Part shown: one piece after another, positions 1 to 10,791 of the stretch
Numbering within the stretch: the first letter of the stretch is position 1
How the letters are laid out: each line of letters begins with the position of its first letter
The notes under the pieces: generated by a model
Database searches by the model: none
What the model was told of the DNA's origin: nothing
What the model saw: only the letters and a program-made list of their open reading frames with translations
NCBI GenBank assembly: GCA_947179155.2
Contig: OX359266.1
Coordinates: 42,619,039 to 42,683,038 of the forward strand
Direction: 5' to 3'
Source of the DNA: Hedera helix
Taxonomy: Eukaryota; Streptophyta; Magnoliopsida; Apiales; Araliaceae
DNA: 64,000 nucleotides
Position numbers and translations under genes: made by a program

Positions 1-128
1 ATGTATTTTTAAAAGACAATCCTATTTTTTTCAAAACAAGATAGAGAGAAATGAATGTTACTTATGCTTTTGTTTTTACTGACGTTAAAAAATCAAGGAA
101 GTATGCATGCCAACCAAGTTGGAACTCT

Positions 129-338
129 GGCAATGGTATCGCTTACTTACTAAGATTAAGTATTTCAAAAGCTTTACTTATCAAATAGACAAGTAGTTCT
201 TATGCCTTCAGATGAAAACCTCTTGTGATGAGAGGCAATGGTATCGCTTATCTACTAAAATTAAGAATTTCAAAAGCTTTACTTATCAAATAGACAAGTA
301 ATTCTTATGCCTTCAGATGGAAACCTCCTGTGATGAGG
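129..338. repeat. 105-bp tandem duplication, two copies
   Basis: The segment starting GGCAATGGTATCGCTTA at 129 is repeated at 234 with a handful of substitutions, and both copies end in a GTGATGAG stretch. The period is 105 bp. Confidence 0.85.
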
Positions 339-797
339 TGAAGGAAAGGAAACACAGTACTAAGTGAGGATGTGGAGAGAAATTATGACACCAAAGTTTC
401 TTTTTTAAGGATTAAATAAATTTTCCATCCCGATGTCCTAAACATGATTTCCCAGAAAATAATGGTCCAAGTAAAAGATTAACATTAAAATTAAGAAGAA
501 AGTGTACATTTTAAGATACAAGCACAAACATTTAGATTATGAGGGGTAAGTACAACTATCCGACTTGCGCATAACTCCAAAAAGACAACCAATATCCATA
601 AATTCACAATGAAATTCAGAATTGTATTTCAAGAAGAACATGTAACTGAAGACAACATAAAGCAGTCTACTAATCAATTAGGAGTTCCTTAGAGAAAAAC
701 ATGTGGTTTTAAGAAACTGATTACAGCTTTAACTTCAAGACAAGATTCCTGTAAAATCACTCCCGAAAAAAGTATATATTAGTATATATGTGTGTAA

Positions 798-802
<5 letters not shown>

Positions 803-842
<40 letters not shown>
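803..842. repeat. (TG)20 microsatellite
   Basis: Forty bases of uninterrupted TG, flanked by short TATA-rich tracts. Confidence 0.97.
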
Positions 843-847
<5 letters not shown>

Positions 848-2322
848 ATATATAATGACAATATAGGTTTCTGATGCTCTTCATGTCATTTTATCTTATG
901 AAAATCGTCATGGTGTTCAACACTTATTACACAATTTATGTTCTAGGAATATCAAAAAATTATAAAAGGAATATAGAAAATTAAAAATAAAAATACTTAA
1001 GGGCCTCGATGCCTCGTTAAAAAATTAAAATGGAAACAACAAACAATATAGTGAAGGCATAATATGATAAAAATGGAATGAGTTCGCAATATTATCTTTT
1101 TCCATAAAGTTTGTGCCACAAAGAAACCAAGAATATAAATGATTTAGGCCAAGCAGTTTTGGGGCCTAATTGTATAACTGGCCTCATATTTGTCTCTTTT
1201 CTGTGCTATTTTGGGTTGCTGTACTGCATATTTGCAAAACTGGTTTCACGTTTCTCTTTCCAGTTAAGTAATCTTCAAGCAGAAAGATGCATGCAATGTA
1301 ATAATGAAGAAAATCAATTATTTTCTTAATTGTCCTTTTTTTTGGATAAGTTATTCTTTCCTTGTCATTCAGTTTTCTTAGATGCTAAAGGGTAATTGCC
1401 CTCATGACCTTTGAAAGGAAAAAGAATCTTCTTATCATTACATTGGAGACTATTTTGTACTTGAACTTCAAAGTTTGAGTTCTATTTTCCAGAATTCTGA
1501 TTAAATCAAAATTTACATAAATCCCAATATACTTGGGGCCAAAATTATCTATCATAAAAACATGATCCATACAATTTATCTAGGTACTCATATATATTCC
1601 ACCTATTTTATTTTCAACTAGGGATAACCCGTACCTGAAGGCATGGTGCAACAAATATAACAATTGAGTACTGTATCCAATATTTCTAGATAGAAAAATC
1701 TAAAATTGTTGTGGACTCTCAGTTCCATAATAAAACTGAGAATCCAACTATTAATACAAAAAGATTGATACTTTATCCAGTTATAGTTTCTTTTTGAAAC
1801 AAACATTAGTGTGCTACTCATTCCCAACTTAAAATTAGTTCTTAGTATGTTTGAACAATTAATTAATTGACGATAGCGGACTCAAATTTATATAATATAG
1901 TGTTTTCGGGTATCCTACGCACATTTTCTTTATTGACAAAATGAAATGAGAATTTTGGCAGCATTTATTTGTCTCCAGTATCTCTAACCATCGATCAATA
2001 TGATCCATGAACAGTATTTCCTGAGGAAAAAAGGTATTACTGCAAGCCATTTGGTGGGATTCAATGAGGGAGAAAAAAAGATATAAAAATTCAAAAGAAA
2101 GACTTTTACATATATACCTAAAAGTATAAAATGAGCCCTCTAAGTCCAAACAAAAAAGTATTGTCATAACATCAACTAAATCGCATCACCATAACATTTT
2201 TTTCTCTATATTTTTTCTTGAAATTGGACAAAAGATTCTCATACCATGAGTCACAGCCTACTACAATAGTTGCTCTCGATATAGCCCGTAAAAACACCAA
2301 AGAGATGACACGTAATTGCACG

Positions 2323-2733
2323 TAGGGGTGTTCAAAATTTTCGGTTTTTTACCGAACCGATCGGTATCGATTTTTTCGGTACCGGTTTTTTTCGGTACCG
2401 GTTTTTTCGGTTTCGGTTTTTTATATTTTTCGGTATCGGTAGCGGTATGGGTAATTTTGCATTTCGGTTCTATTCGGTATAACGAAAAAACCGAATTACA
2501 TAATTTAATAATAAATTTATATTAATTATTATATAATTAATAATAATTATATATATTGCTAATCGGTAAAAACCGAAAACCGAACCGAAAAAACCGAACC
2601 GAATTTGTACTGAACCGGTACCGAAACCGATAATTCGGTTCGGTTTTCGGTTCGTGTTTTAGCGGTAATTTCGGTTCGGTACCGGTTCGATTTTTTCGGT
2701 ACCGGTTCGGTTTTTTACCGATGGACACCCCTA
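2323..2733. mobile_element. hAT-type MITE rich in CGGTT/AACCG
   Basis: The ends are TAGGGGTGT and ACACCCCTA, the classic inverted termini of many plant hAT elements. Flanking 8-mers are ATTGCACG (2315-2322) and ATTGCACT (2734-2741), a target duplication with one mismatch. The 411-bp body is filled with CGGTT/AACCG motifs that make both halves complementary, with an AT-rich centre. No transposase frame, so non-autonomous. Confidence 0.88.
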
Positions 2734-2741
2734 ATTGCACT

Positions 2742-3697
2742 TGCCTGAAGGCACGACGTATATTAAAATTTCAAAAATACTCTATTACCTAAAGACTCTT
2801 TGCAACCTAAAATAACTTACAAATCAATTAGACTGAATCTGAACCGTCCTTGTGATTTTCCGCCCAAATCAATTTGCATGTGAAAATATGACGACTGTAA
2901 TACACGAAAAACAGAAAAATGGTGTCAATACTAAAAGAGTGACCCATGTTATTTACATACATTTTTTTTTAATTATTATTATTATTATTATTATTATTAG
3001 TAGTAGTAGTAGTAGTAGTAGTGGATAGATTTTTGAAAAAAATATGTTGAATTGGGGGGAAAAATGAGAGATAGATTAATGACCGTTGGATGTTAAAGTC
3101 CCAAATGATTTTAGACTATTGGATGTTGAAGCTTAAATTGATTTGAGACCGTTGAATGTTAAAATCTTAGGATTTGAGTCGCTCTGTTTTATATTATAGA
3201 TTCACCTCAAGAAAAACAACATAATAGATTCAAAATTACAAAATTTATATTCCTTATTATATAAAAAGAAAAAACCATTTCCTTAAGTGTCTACGCTACA
3301 AGCCTATAACAAAGATGATAAGAGAACAAATCAAGATTATTATAAAAACATGATAATTTTATTTGTAGCTAACAAATTCAATATTTGACTTTCTATGTTC
3401 TTGATATTTTAGGAGAATAAAAATATGTTTCCTAAAAATACGTTTCATTTTCATCCAACATCAATTTGTTATACTACCTTGTTCCCAAAATAATTATAAA
3501 AAAAAAAAATCACCTTTTCAAGTCAATTCGCCAAATTTAAAAATTAAAGTAATTCATGAAAGTTTTCAGAACAATTTTTCAGTTAGTAGTACAACTAATT
3601 AGTGTGCTTACAAAACAAATCAATTTTGAATTGCAGGATATTTCTAATTTACCAAAACCTTAAAAATTAAAATAGGACTCTTAACGTCCACGTGAGT
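2742..3697. other. intergenic, no gene recognised
   Basis: AT-rich spacer between two hAT insertions. It contains an ATT/AGT compound microsatellite (2970-3022) and, at about 3080-3175, three diverged copies of a roughly 47-bp unit built around GACCGTTGGATGTTAAA. No coding signal seen. Confidence 0.55.
2970..3022. repeat. compound (ATT)n(AGT)n microsatellite
   Basis: A run of ATT triplets passes directly into a run of AGT triplets. Confidence 0.95.
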
Positions 3698-3719
3698 GTA
3701 TCACATAGGCATGATCATC

Positions 3720-3870
3720 GGGCCAGCCTGGCCTGGTCCGGCCCGGGCTTGGCAGGCCTTGACCGTTGACCAGGCCAGGCCAGGCTTTGACATTTAAGAG
3801 ACGAGGCCGGATCAGGCCGGGCTTTGCGTGCAAAATGTAAGCCTGCGTTGGCCTGAGCCCGGGCCAGGCC
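3720..3870. repeat. GGCC-rich subterminal array, left end of hAT
   Basis: Many overlapping GGCC, GGCCTGG and GGCCGGG motifs just inside the left terminus. The same motif family recurs inside the right terminus. Probably transposase binding sites, by analogy with other hAT elements. Confidence 0.75.
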
Positions 3871-4024
3871 AGGCCATTTCGTTATTTTTTTTTTTTTAAA
3901 CCGTTGATGCTTGCAGCCTTGCGTTGCCTTGCCTGGTTGGGAGTTGAGATGATGGGACAACTGGACAAGTCACGTCACACACTCATTCACGTGACACACA
4001 CAGTCACTCACATATGAAGTGACA

Positions 4025-4026
<2 letters not shown>

Positions 4027-4089
<63 letters not shown>
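4027..4089. repeat. (AT)n microsatellite
   Basis: Uninterrupted AT dinucleotides within the hAT element, downstream of the transposase stop codon. Confidence 0.97.
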
Positions 4090-4092
<3 letters not shown>

Positions 4093-4751
4093 TTCTTTTT
4101 TGTACCCTCTCTGCCTCTCATTATCTTTTATTTATTTCTCTCTCTCTCTCCTCATTTCCTTCTCTGACTCACACATACACACAAAAAAAAGCACAAGTCT
4201 AACAGCATACATTAAATTTAATACCTATCCTTTATGTATGATCCAAGTCTTCACACAAAGTGGAGTATACGAGAGAGCTTAAAATCGCCAAAAATGAAAT
4301 CTGAACGAGAGTAGGAGCGCCTAAATATCAATAATAAATATATATTTTTGTATTCATAACAAATTTTACCTAAAATAAAATATAAAACTTTGAAAGGTTA
4401 TGTAACAATTTTTTTAAACTTTAATCTATGAAGTTTTGAACACAAATATAAACGTGATTTTTAAATATATTATATTTGAAATTTAATTATTTAAATATAT
4501 TCTTAATATAGTATCAAGTTATTATAAGAATTAAGATGTTATGCTTCTGCTAGTCTGCTTGAGGACCGAGGTGCTCAAAAGTCAAAACTACAAATTCCTT
4601 CATAAGCTTAGTGAAATTGCAAACAACATTATTCTTCTAACTGATTATGACCTCCTTGAGGTGAAGCCGTTCAAGCAGTCTTGAGGTAAAAAAATATTAT
4701 TAAATTATATAAAAATAAATTTTATATTAATTTAAAACAAATATTTTTAAA

Positions 4752-4753
<2 letters not shown>

Positions 4754-4838
<85 letters not shown>
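4754..4838. repeat. (AT)n microsatellite
   Basis: Second long AT run inside the hAT element, about 230 bp past the transposase stop codon. Confidence 0.97.
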
Positions 4839-4841
<3 letters not shown>

Positions 4842-5064
4842 TCACTTTCAAAACATAATGTGATTCATCCTTATTAAAAAAGAACATAAAAATTGATGTA
4901 TTTATTAAAAGTAATGTAACACAAGTTTATAAATTACAACTTACAATAATGAATAATTATAAATTTATAATTTTAAAGTATAACTTAAGTAATAATTAAT
5001 TATTCTTTGGTTACAAATATTTGTCTTCAAAATTTTAAAATACATGTCTTCAAATTTTCAATAT

Positions 5065-7068
5065 TTATGGAATTGAACTTTCAACAGTTTCTGTTCCGAC
5101 TTCGAGATCTTCCGAGCTATCTTGATCGTCTATTACGTCTTGTATTCTTCTTTGCGCGGCAAGATAATCTCTATAGCAAATGCATATTTCCAACGATTCT
5201 GGATTAAGTCTGCTTCTTTTTTCATCTAATACTCTGCCAGATAAAGAAAAACAAGATTCCGAAGCTACGGTACTAGCTTGGATAGTTAGTAAATCACGGG
5301 CCATCGCGGCCAAAGTAGGAAATTGTCGTTTATGTTTATTCCAGAAAGCGAGAATATTAAAATTTTCAAATTCTTCTTCGGTCATAAAACTCCTAAAATC
5401 GGTACTACAATATAAACCAAGTTCGTTTAAACTACTCGTGTGCGTTGAAGTTTTTGGTTTCTTGGATAGTGTTTTTAATAAGTTGGCATATTTAGAAGAT
5501 GAAGGGGCAGAGGGCGGTGCACGTATAGATGTACAATATACAGATTCATACAATTTATAAAATTCAGTAAATGTATTATTAAATTTTAATTTAAGGTTAT
5601 CAATATTACTAGTACCTATATTTTCAACTATATCTTCCAAAATACTTTCTACACCTTCTAATTTTATAATTGGGTTTAATGCAGCAGCACAAGTAATAAC
5701 AGTTGGCATGTCTTCAAAGTATTTTTTAAATTTTTCTTCCATTGACAAAATAAGGGCAGACCAAATTTCATTATTTTTAAATTCTTTAAAAACAACTGAT
5801 ATTTCTAAACATGCATACAAAACATGATGAATTGTAGGATAATAAACAGCAGATAATATTTTTGTGTGTTTTTTAAAAACTTTAAGAATCCTTAAAAGTT
5901 GACCAAGTAGATCCCAATCTTCGTTTGTTAATTCATGAACTATCAAAGTATTATAAAACTCCATAAGTATATTTTTACGTTTATAGACATCTCTAAACAT
6001 ATCATATGTACTATTCCACCGAGTGTTATTATCAAATTTTACTCTTTTAAATTTTTCTCCTCTTGCATGACAAAAATGTTTAAAATTTTGCATTTTTCTA
6101 TTTGAACCATACACACACGTAATCATATCACGAATTTTAGATATAGTCATGCCTAAATAATTGAATCCGGATTGAACAATTAAATTTATTATATGACAAA
6201 CACATCTAACATGAAAAAATGCACCATTTATTACAGGTAACAAATCATTTTTTAACATGGTAACAGCACTAGTGTTATTGCTTGCATTATCTAAACTAAT
6301 ACTCATTATTTTATTTTTAATTTTAAAAGTTCTAATAATCTCCATAATTTGAGCATATATTGTTTGACCAGTATGAGGTAATTCAAAAAATTCAAAACCT
6401 ATAATTCTTTTTTGCATAACCATTTCAGAATCTATCCAATGAGCAGTCATACAAATATAGCTAACTCCAGGTTGATGATTAGTAGACCAAATATCACTAC
6501 TTAAACTAATTTTACCGTCAAAATTGTCAAAATAATCAATTAATTCTTTTTTTGCTTTATTATATAATTTAATAGCATCACGTTTAGTAGTCATTCTACT
6601 TACTTGTTTATATTTCGGTTGTAATCCGGATTGAATGTACTCGGTACAACGCTGATCGGCAAAAAAATTGAACGGGAGCTCCTTCGCGATCACTAGTTTG
6701 GCTTGCAACTCTTTTTCTAATATTTGATCATAACTCCAACTGTGACCAGAACGATCAATTTGTGCTTGAGAGCTTTCATCGGTTAGCTTATGCCTTTGCA
6801 AACACGATTGATAGTGTCGCTGTAGTGTATTATTGCCTTTAGTACCAAATAAGGAGTTGCATATTTTGCATTGAGCCTTTTTAATACCATCGGCAACCCA
6901 CACTTCGATGAAATGTTCCCAAACTGGCGCTGTACGTTTGTTTTGCTCACCAGTAGGACGTGGAAATAACGGACTCGAACTCGTTCCACTATCAACCCGA
7001 ATGCTATTTTGGTCGTTTTGAATAAATTGTGGCATTTGTGATCCGGATGCAGTGTTGGAAGAATCCAT
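5065..7068 (-). CDS. hAT family transposase with BED zinc finger (RICESLEEPER-like)
   Basis: The enzyme that excises and reinserts hAT elements, acting on terminal inverted repeats in the nucleus. The frame is 667 aa without interruption, a usual length for the family. An N-terminal BED-type zinc finger spans about residues 48-93 (C67, C70, H85, C89). The RNase H-like core contains SSDIWS (D192) and ISLDNAS (D260), and ASESCFS (E604) lies near the C terminus. These are the positions expected for the D, D, E catalytic triad. CHIINL (291-296) and RWNSTYDM (350-357) are typical hAT core motifs. Residues 555-640 form the hAT C-terminal dimerisation domain. The gene lies inside an element with matched ends and a perfect target duplication, so activity is plausible. 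A domesticated gene is less likely because the termini are intact. Confidence 0.95.
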   Translation of the reverse strand: MDSSNTASGSQMPQFIQNDQNSIRVDSGTSSSPLFPRPTGEQNKRTAPVWEHFIEVWVADGIKKAQCKICNSLFGTKGNNTLQRHYQSCLQRHKLTDESSQAQIDRSGHSWSYDQILEKELQAKLVIAKELPFNFFADQRCTEYIQSGLQPKYKQVSRMTTKRDAIKLYNKAKKELIDYFDNFDGKISLSSDIWSTNHQPGVSYICMTAHWIDSEMVMQKRIIGFEFFELPHTGQTIYAQIMEIIRTFKIKNKIMSISLDNASNNTSAVTMLKNDLLPVINGAFFHVRCVCHIINLIVQSGFNYLGMTISKIRDMITCVYGSNRKMQNFKHFCHARGEKFKRVKFDNNTRWNSTYDMFRDVYKRKNILMEFYNTLIVHELTNEDWDLLGQLLRILKVFKKHTKILSAVYYPTIHHVLYACLEISVVFKEFKNNEIWSALILSMEEKFKKYFEDMPTVITCAAALNPIIKLEGVESILEDIVENIGTSNIDNLKLKFNNTFTEFYKLYESVYCTSIRAPPSAPSSSKYANLLKTLSKKPKTSTHTSSLNELGLYCSTDFRSFMTEEEFENFNILAFWNKHKRQFPTLAAMARDLLTIQASTVASESCFSLSGRVLDEKRSRLNPESLEICICYRDYLAAQRRIQDVIDDQDSSEDLEVGTETVESSIP

Positions 7069-8387
7069 TATATTGTATTAAAATATAATAACAATGGGTG
7101 TACAAATATAATAATAAAAAGTATAATAAAAAAAATGTATTACTAATACCAATTGAGATTTATAATAATAACAATTGAAATTTTTTGGAGAGAAAATTAT
7201 TGCCTCAATGTTGAGAGAAATGAATGTTAACAGGATTGAAATATAATCAATTAATAATAACAATTGCGAATGTAAAATATAATGCACTAACTTCATTTTA
7301 TACACAACAAAAATATATCTGTTAATTAACTAGTCGGTAAAAATTTGACCGTTTTTTTTTGTGCAGGTAAGTAGGTAACGCAGGAGAAGGCCAGAGACTC
7401 AGCCACTCAGGGAGTAGGCGTGCAGCTGAAACTGACAGGCTTCAGCCGTCAGCGTCAGCAGCAGAAGTCTTGCACGCCAGCAGCACTGCCAGCACGCCAG
7501 GCAAGCATTCGCACGTCAGCAGCAGCGGTTTTCCATGCAAAATTTATGAGTGTATTTATATCATGCAATTTTATGCAACGATTTTTGAGAACGGAGATTG
7601 GAATTTTATGCAGCGGTTTTTATGTAATTTTTATGTCTCATGGAGACGGGAGAATTTAGTAAGGGATGGTTATTAAAAGAATTTGGTAAGGGATGGTTAT
7701 TAAAAGAATTTTGTCTCACGGAGATGCAATTTTTGAGTTTTTTCATGCAATTTTTATCAGAGCAACGATTTATTTATGCAAGTGTTTTTTGTTCGTCCAA
7801 TATATAATATATCTATTAAAATAAATTAAATATATCTAATATAATATATTTTTAATTTTATTAAATATATTTAATAAAATAATTTTAAATTTTAAAATTA
7901 ATAAATTTATTTTATTTGTAAAATTATAAAATTAGTACCGCTAATTATAAAATTAATACCGTTCATTTATTTTAAAAAATAAAATAAATGATAACATTAG
8001 TAGTGTTAATTATAAAATTAGTACCGTTAATTACAAATAAAATAAAATATAAGTTAACGGTACTAATTTTACACATATGAAAATTGATATACAATTAGCT
8101 CACTATTGAGTCATTGACTATTCCACGGATGTGACTTTACAATAAGTTGGTACTTGTGCTCCTGAGTCTTGACTAGCTAGAAGCCAAGAATTAAGATATT
8201 GTTCAATCTATATAGTATATACATACAACTATTCACAGCCGTTAGAGCAATTATTTGTGTATTGTTTAAAATATTGTTCTCTTCATTCAATGCTAAATAG
8301 TCCATACATGTATCTTAATGTCTGCAACTCTGCATGCCTTTATTAGCTAGCCGCTACAGCAAAGTATTCCTGCTACCGTTGGCGTTG

Positions 8388-8625
8388 CAGGCCGGGCCGG
8401 AGAGTGGTTTGGGCCGGAGGCCGGGCCAGGCCGGTCCAGACCTCGGGCCGCGGGCCAGGCCGAGTTTTCAAGGAGGCCAGTCCAGGCCGAATCAGTGAAC
8501 TAAAAAGGGGGTCTGCGACTGGCCTGACAGGCCGGGCCAGGCCGGTCCAGGCTTTGACCAGGCCGGTCGTTGACCAGGCCGGGTCAAGGCCGGACCAAGG
8601 CCGGGTCTCGGGCCTCGGGCCTAAT
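8388..8625. repeat. GGCC-rich subterminal array, right end of hAT
   Basis: Dense GGCCGGG, GGCCAGG and GGCCGGTC motifs next to the right terminus, mirroring the left array. This is the most GC-rich block in the first 10 kb. Confidence 0.75.
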
Positions 8626-8751
8626 GTGCACGCCTAGTATCACATAACTAAAGTAACTATTCAAATTCACTCCATTTCCTTTATTTTATTAAGGAAAGGA
8701 ATCAACCATATATATATAACAAGAAGACGTGAATGATTGAATTTAATTTAC

Positions 8752-9027
8752 CAGAGAAACATGAGCAGTTCCGACCAAAGAGACATCACAATTCCCCCCT
8801 TCCGCCGAAGTCTCACACGTGAGCTTCATCACACTCTCCTCGAAAGCTCCTCCGGCAGAACTTTCCTCTCCGCGCCGTCAACTTCACCATTAAGGGGACT
8901 TTGCGTCATCAACATCTCTATCTTCATCGGCTGATACAACGCTCTGATCGGAACCTTCATCGCCAGCATTAGGGCTTGCGCCATCAGATTCCGCCCCGAC
9001 CGTGGCTTCGGAATCCATCACCGACAT
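8752..9027 (-). pseudogene. broken first exon of a TraB-domain family gene
   Basis: Reading the minus strand from an ATG at 9027 (second ATG at 9018) gives an acidic N terminus that contains SEATVGAESDG and reaches a stop after DVDDAKSP. The homology continues in a second frame (GEVDGAERKVLPEELSRRV) and then in a third (CETSAEGGNCDVSLVGTAHVS). The combined pattern, LPEELS followed by CESSAEGG-type and VGTAHVS motifs, is the conserved start of plant TraB-domain proteins. The fragment ends at a plausible splice donor (GTAAAT at 8751). Two frameshifts and the absence of later exons make it non-functional. The complete hAT element begins about 110 bp further along in the transcription direction, but no TraB exon was recognised beyond it. 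Confidence 0.75.
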
Positions 9028-9633
9028 GAAATAGTGGAGCTCGCAGAGTCGTGAGGGGGTGGCAAGGGATCGAAGATGTGAACTGTAATTGGTGTGTATC
9101 TAATGAATGACGATGCAACGTCAATAAATCTGGCAGTAAGGTGCGACGGACTGATGTGGGGATAAAGGTGCTAGCGTGACTCGGCCGAGTTGATAAGGTT
9201 GAGTTGTAGAGTCAAGGTCTGCATGCCTGAACGTGGAAAGAGGATGTATTACCCTTTTATACACTTGACGACTTGACGTTGGTGGTGCACATGACAGTAC
9301 AGTAGCACAGTCAACATTATTTATAAAACTAATATTCTTGCAAAAAAAAATAAGGATTCATAAAGAAATAGAGGAGAAAATTAAAATCTTTAAATTAATG
9401 GTTTTTATTTAAGAATTAATTTTTAATTTTTAATTTTTAATTTTTAATTTTAATTTTTTAAAAAAAATTCATTTTTAAAAGTTACATCAAAATAACTACT
9501 TAATTTTCTCTTGTTTTATAATATAAAAATATAGATAAAAATAAAAATAAAATGAAATCAAAATAAATATAGTGAGTAATTTCGGATAACAGTAATTTTA
9601 TAATTATGACATGAAACAAAAAGTCAAAAGTTG
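9028..9633. other. former promoter region of the TraB fragment, no gene
   Basis: No coding signal. It includes tandem TTTTTAA units at 9411-9460. Confidence 0.5.
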
Positions 9634-9921
9634 TACTCTCTCATTCCTGTAATAAAACTTCCGTTAACTTTTTGCATATATTAAAGAAGAGAATAAAATA
9701 ATAAAATTATTTATATTTAAATTTTAATTTAATTATATAATTTTTTATACATGACTAATAATACTTAAAAAATATACATAGAGAATCGAAATATAATAAT
9801 TATCACTAAATATATTATAGAAAAATTATTGTAAAAAATATATTATTTAAGGTAAGTAGATATTTAATTTAAAATTACTTAAAATAATAATATTTTTTTT
9901 TATCATAGCACGGAGGGAGTA
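9634..9921. mobile_element. Stowaway-like MITE
   Basis: The left end TACTCTCTCATTCCTGTAAT is complementary, with several mismatches, to the right end, which finishes GGAGGGAGTA. The target would be TA. The AT-rich interior of about 288 bp has no coding frame. Termini of the CTCCCTCCG type are the signature of plant Tc1/mariner MITEs. Confidence 0.65.
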
Positions 9922-10791
9922 GTATTTATATCATAAATTTGGAAGAAAATAGTAAATGTGTTTGGCTTTGGCCTTTTGAAGTTTTGAAATTTTTGAATTT
10001 CAATTAATGCTAAAAATCTTATTCATCTAAATACCATTTAATTTAACATAAAAATTTTATGTCATCATATTATTCTTAAAAACATTGAGTTTATAACTAA
10101 CTTATCACATATAAACAGCCCAAATGCATTTTTTTTTAATGCATTAAAGGCATCAATAATTAGTAGTAGTGGTATTTTCAAAAAAGATCATCCCATTAGA
10201 TTACTAAAAGCAAAGTCATCCAATTAATTTCTCAATAAAAATCCATTATTATTATGGCCTAAGCCAAATGACACATTTCTCAATTAGTTTATTTTATACA
10301 ACCTTTACTCCATATTGAAGAGATTTATTTGTCAAATTTATAAATATTCTGATTGCATTTCGTTTCACATTTATTTTTTAGTTTAATAAATTGTTAGTTT
10401 TTTTTTTTTTTGAAAAAATTTGTTATTATAATAATATTAGCATGATAATTAATTAATGACAAATTTAAAAGAAAATTGTCGTTTTATTTATTGATGTTTT
10501 TTTTCTTAGAAAAAAAATATTTTTAGCAAGAAAAAAGGAAAGAGACAAATGAGACACTGTCCATTATCAGTAATTAAAATATTTGCCGAATATATTAATT
10601 AAAATATTTTCAGAACTACCCAGATGCCCCTGCCATTAGGGTTTCGGAGCTCCAAATCGTCAGAGTACCTTTCCTAGAATAACAGTCAGAGGACTTTTTA
10701 TTGGAATGCTCTGGGCAGTCAATATATAGCTAATTAATCTCTTATAATCACGCCTCAATATAAATTAGCGTTCAGAGGTTATATATCTTCA
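9922..10791. other. upstream region of the CCCH gene
   Basis: AT-rich spacer passing into the 5' flank and probable 5' UTR of the CCCH zinc-finger gene. No other gene seen. A telo-box-like element lies at 10636-10644. Confidence 0.5.
10636..10644. promoter_or_regulatory. telo-box-like motif (TTAGGGTTT)
   Basis: TTAGGGTTT about 150 bp upstream of the CCCH start codon. The reverse complement AAACCCTAA is a common promoter element of plant housekeeping and translation-related genes. Its function here is inferred from sequence and position only. Confidence 0.45.

Larger units (their letters stand above)
1..2322. other. intergenic, no gene recognised
   Basis: AT-rich DNA on both strands with only short open frames and no recognisable protein motif. 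It holds a 105-bp tandem duplication and a TG microsatellite, listed separately. Confidence 0.6.
3706..8636 (-). mobile_element. complete hAT transposon, probably autonomous
   Basis: A 4931-bp element bounded by TAGGCATG and, inverted at the other end, TAGGCGTG. It is flanked by a perfect 8-bp duplication GTATCACA (3698-3705 and 8637-8644). Both subterminal regions (3720-3870 and 8388-8625) are dense arrays of GGCC, GGCCAGG and GGCCGGG motifs in otherwise AT-rich DNA, the kind of clustered short motif that hAT transposases bind. The interior encodes one uninterrupted transposase on the minus strand (5065-7068). Two long AT microsatellites (4027-4089 and 4754-4838) lie downstream of the gene. 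About 1.3 kb of non-coding leader lies upstream, including a CAGC-rich tract at 7430-7530 and an inverted repeat around 7935-8070. Confidence 0.93.
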
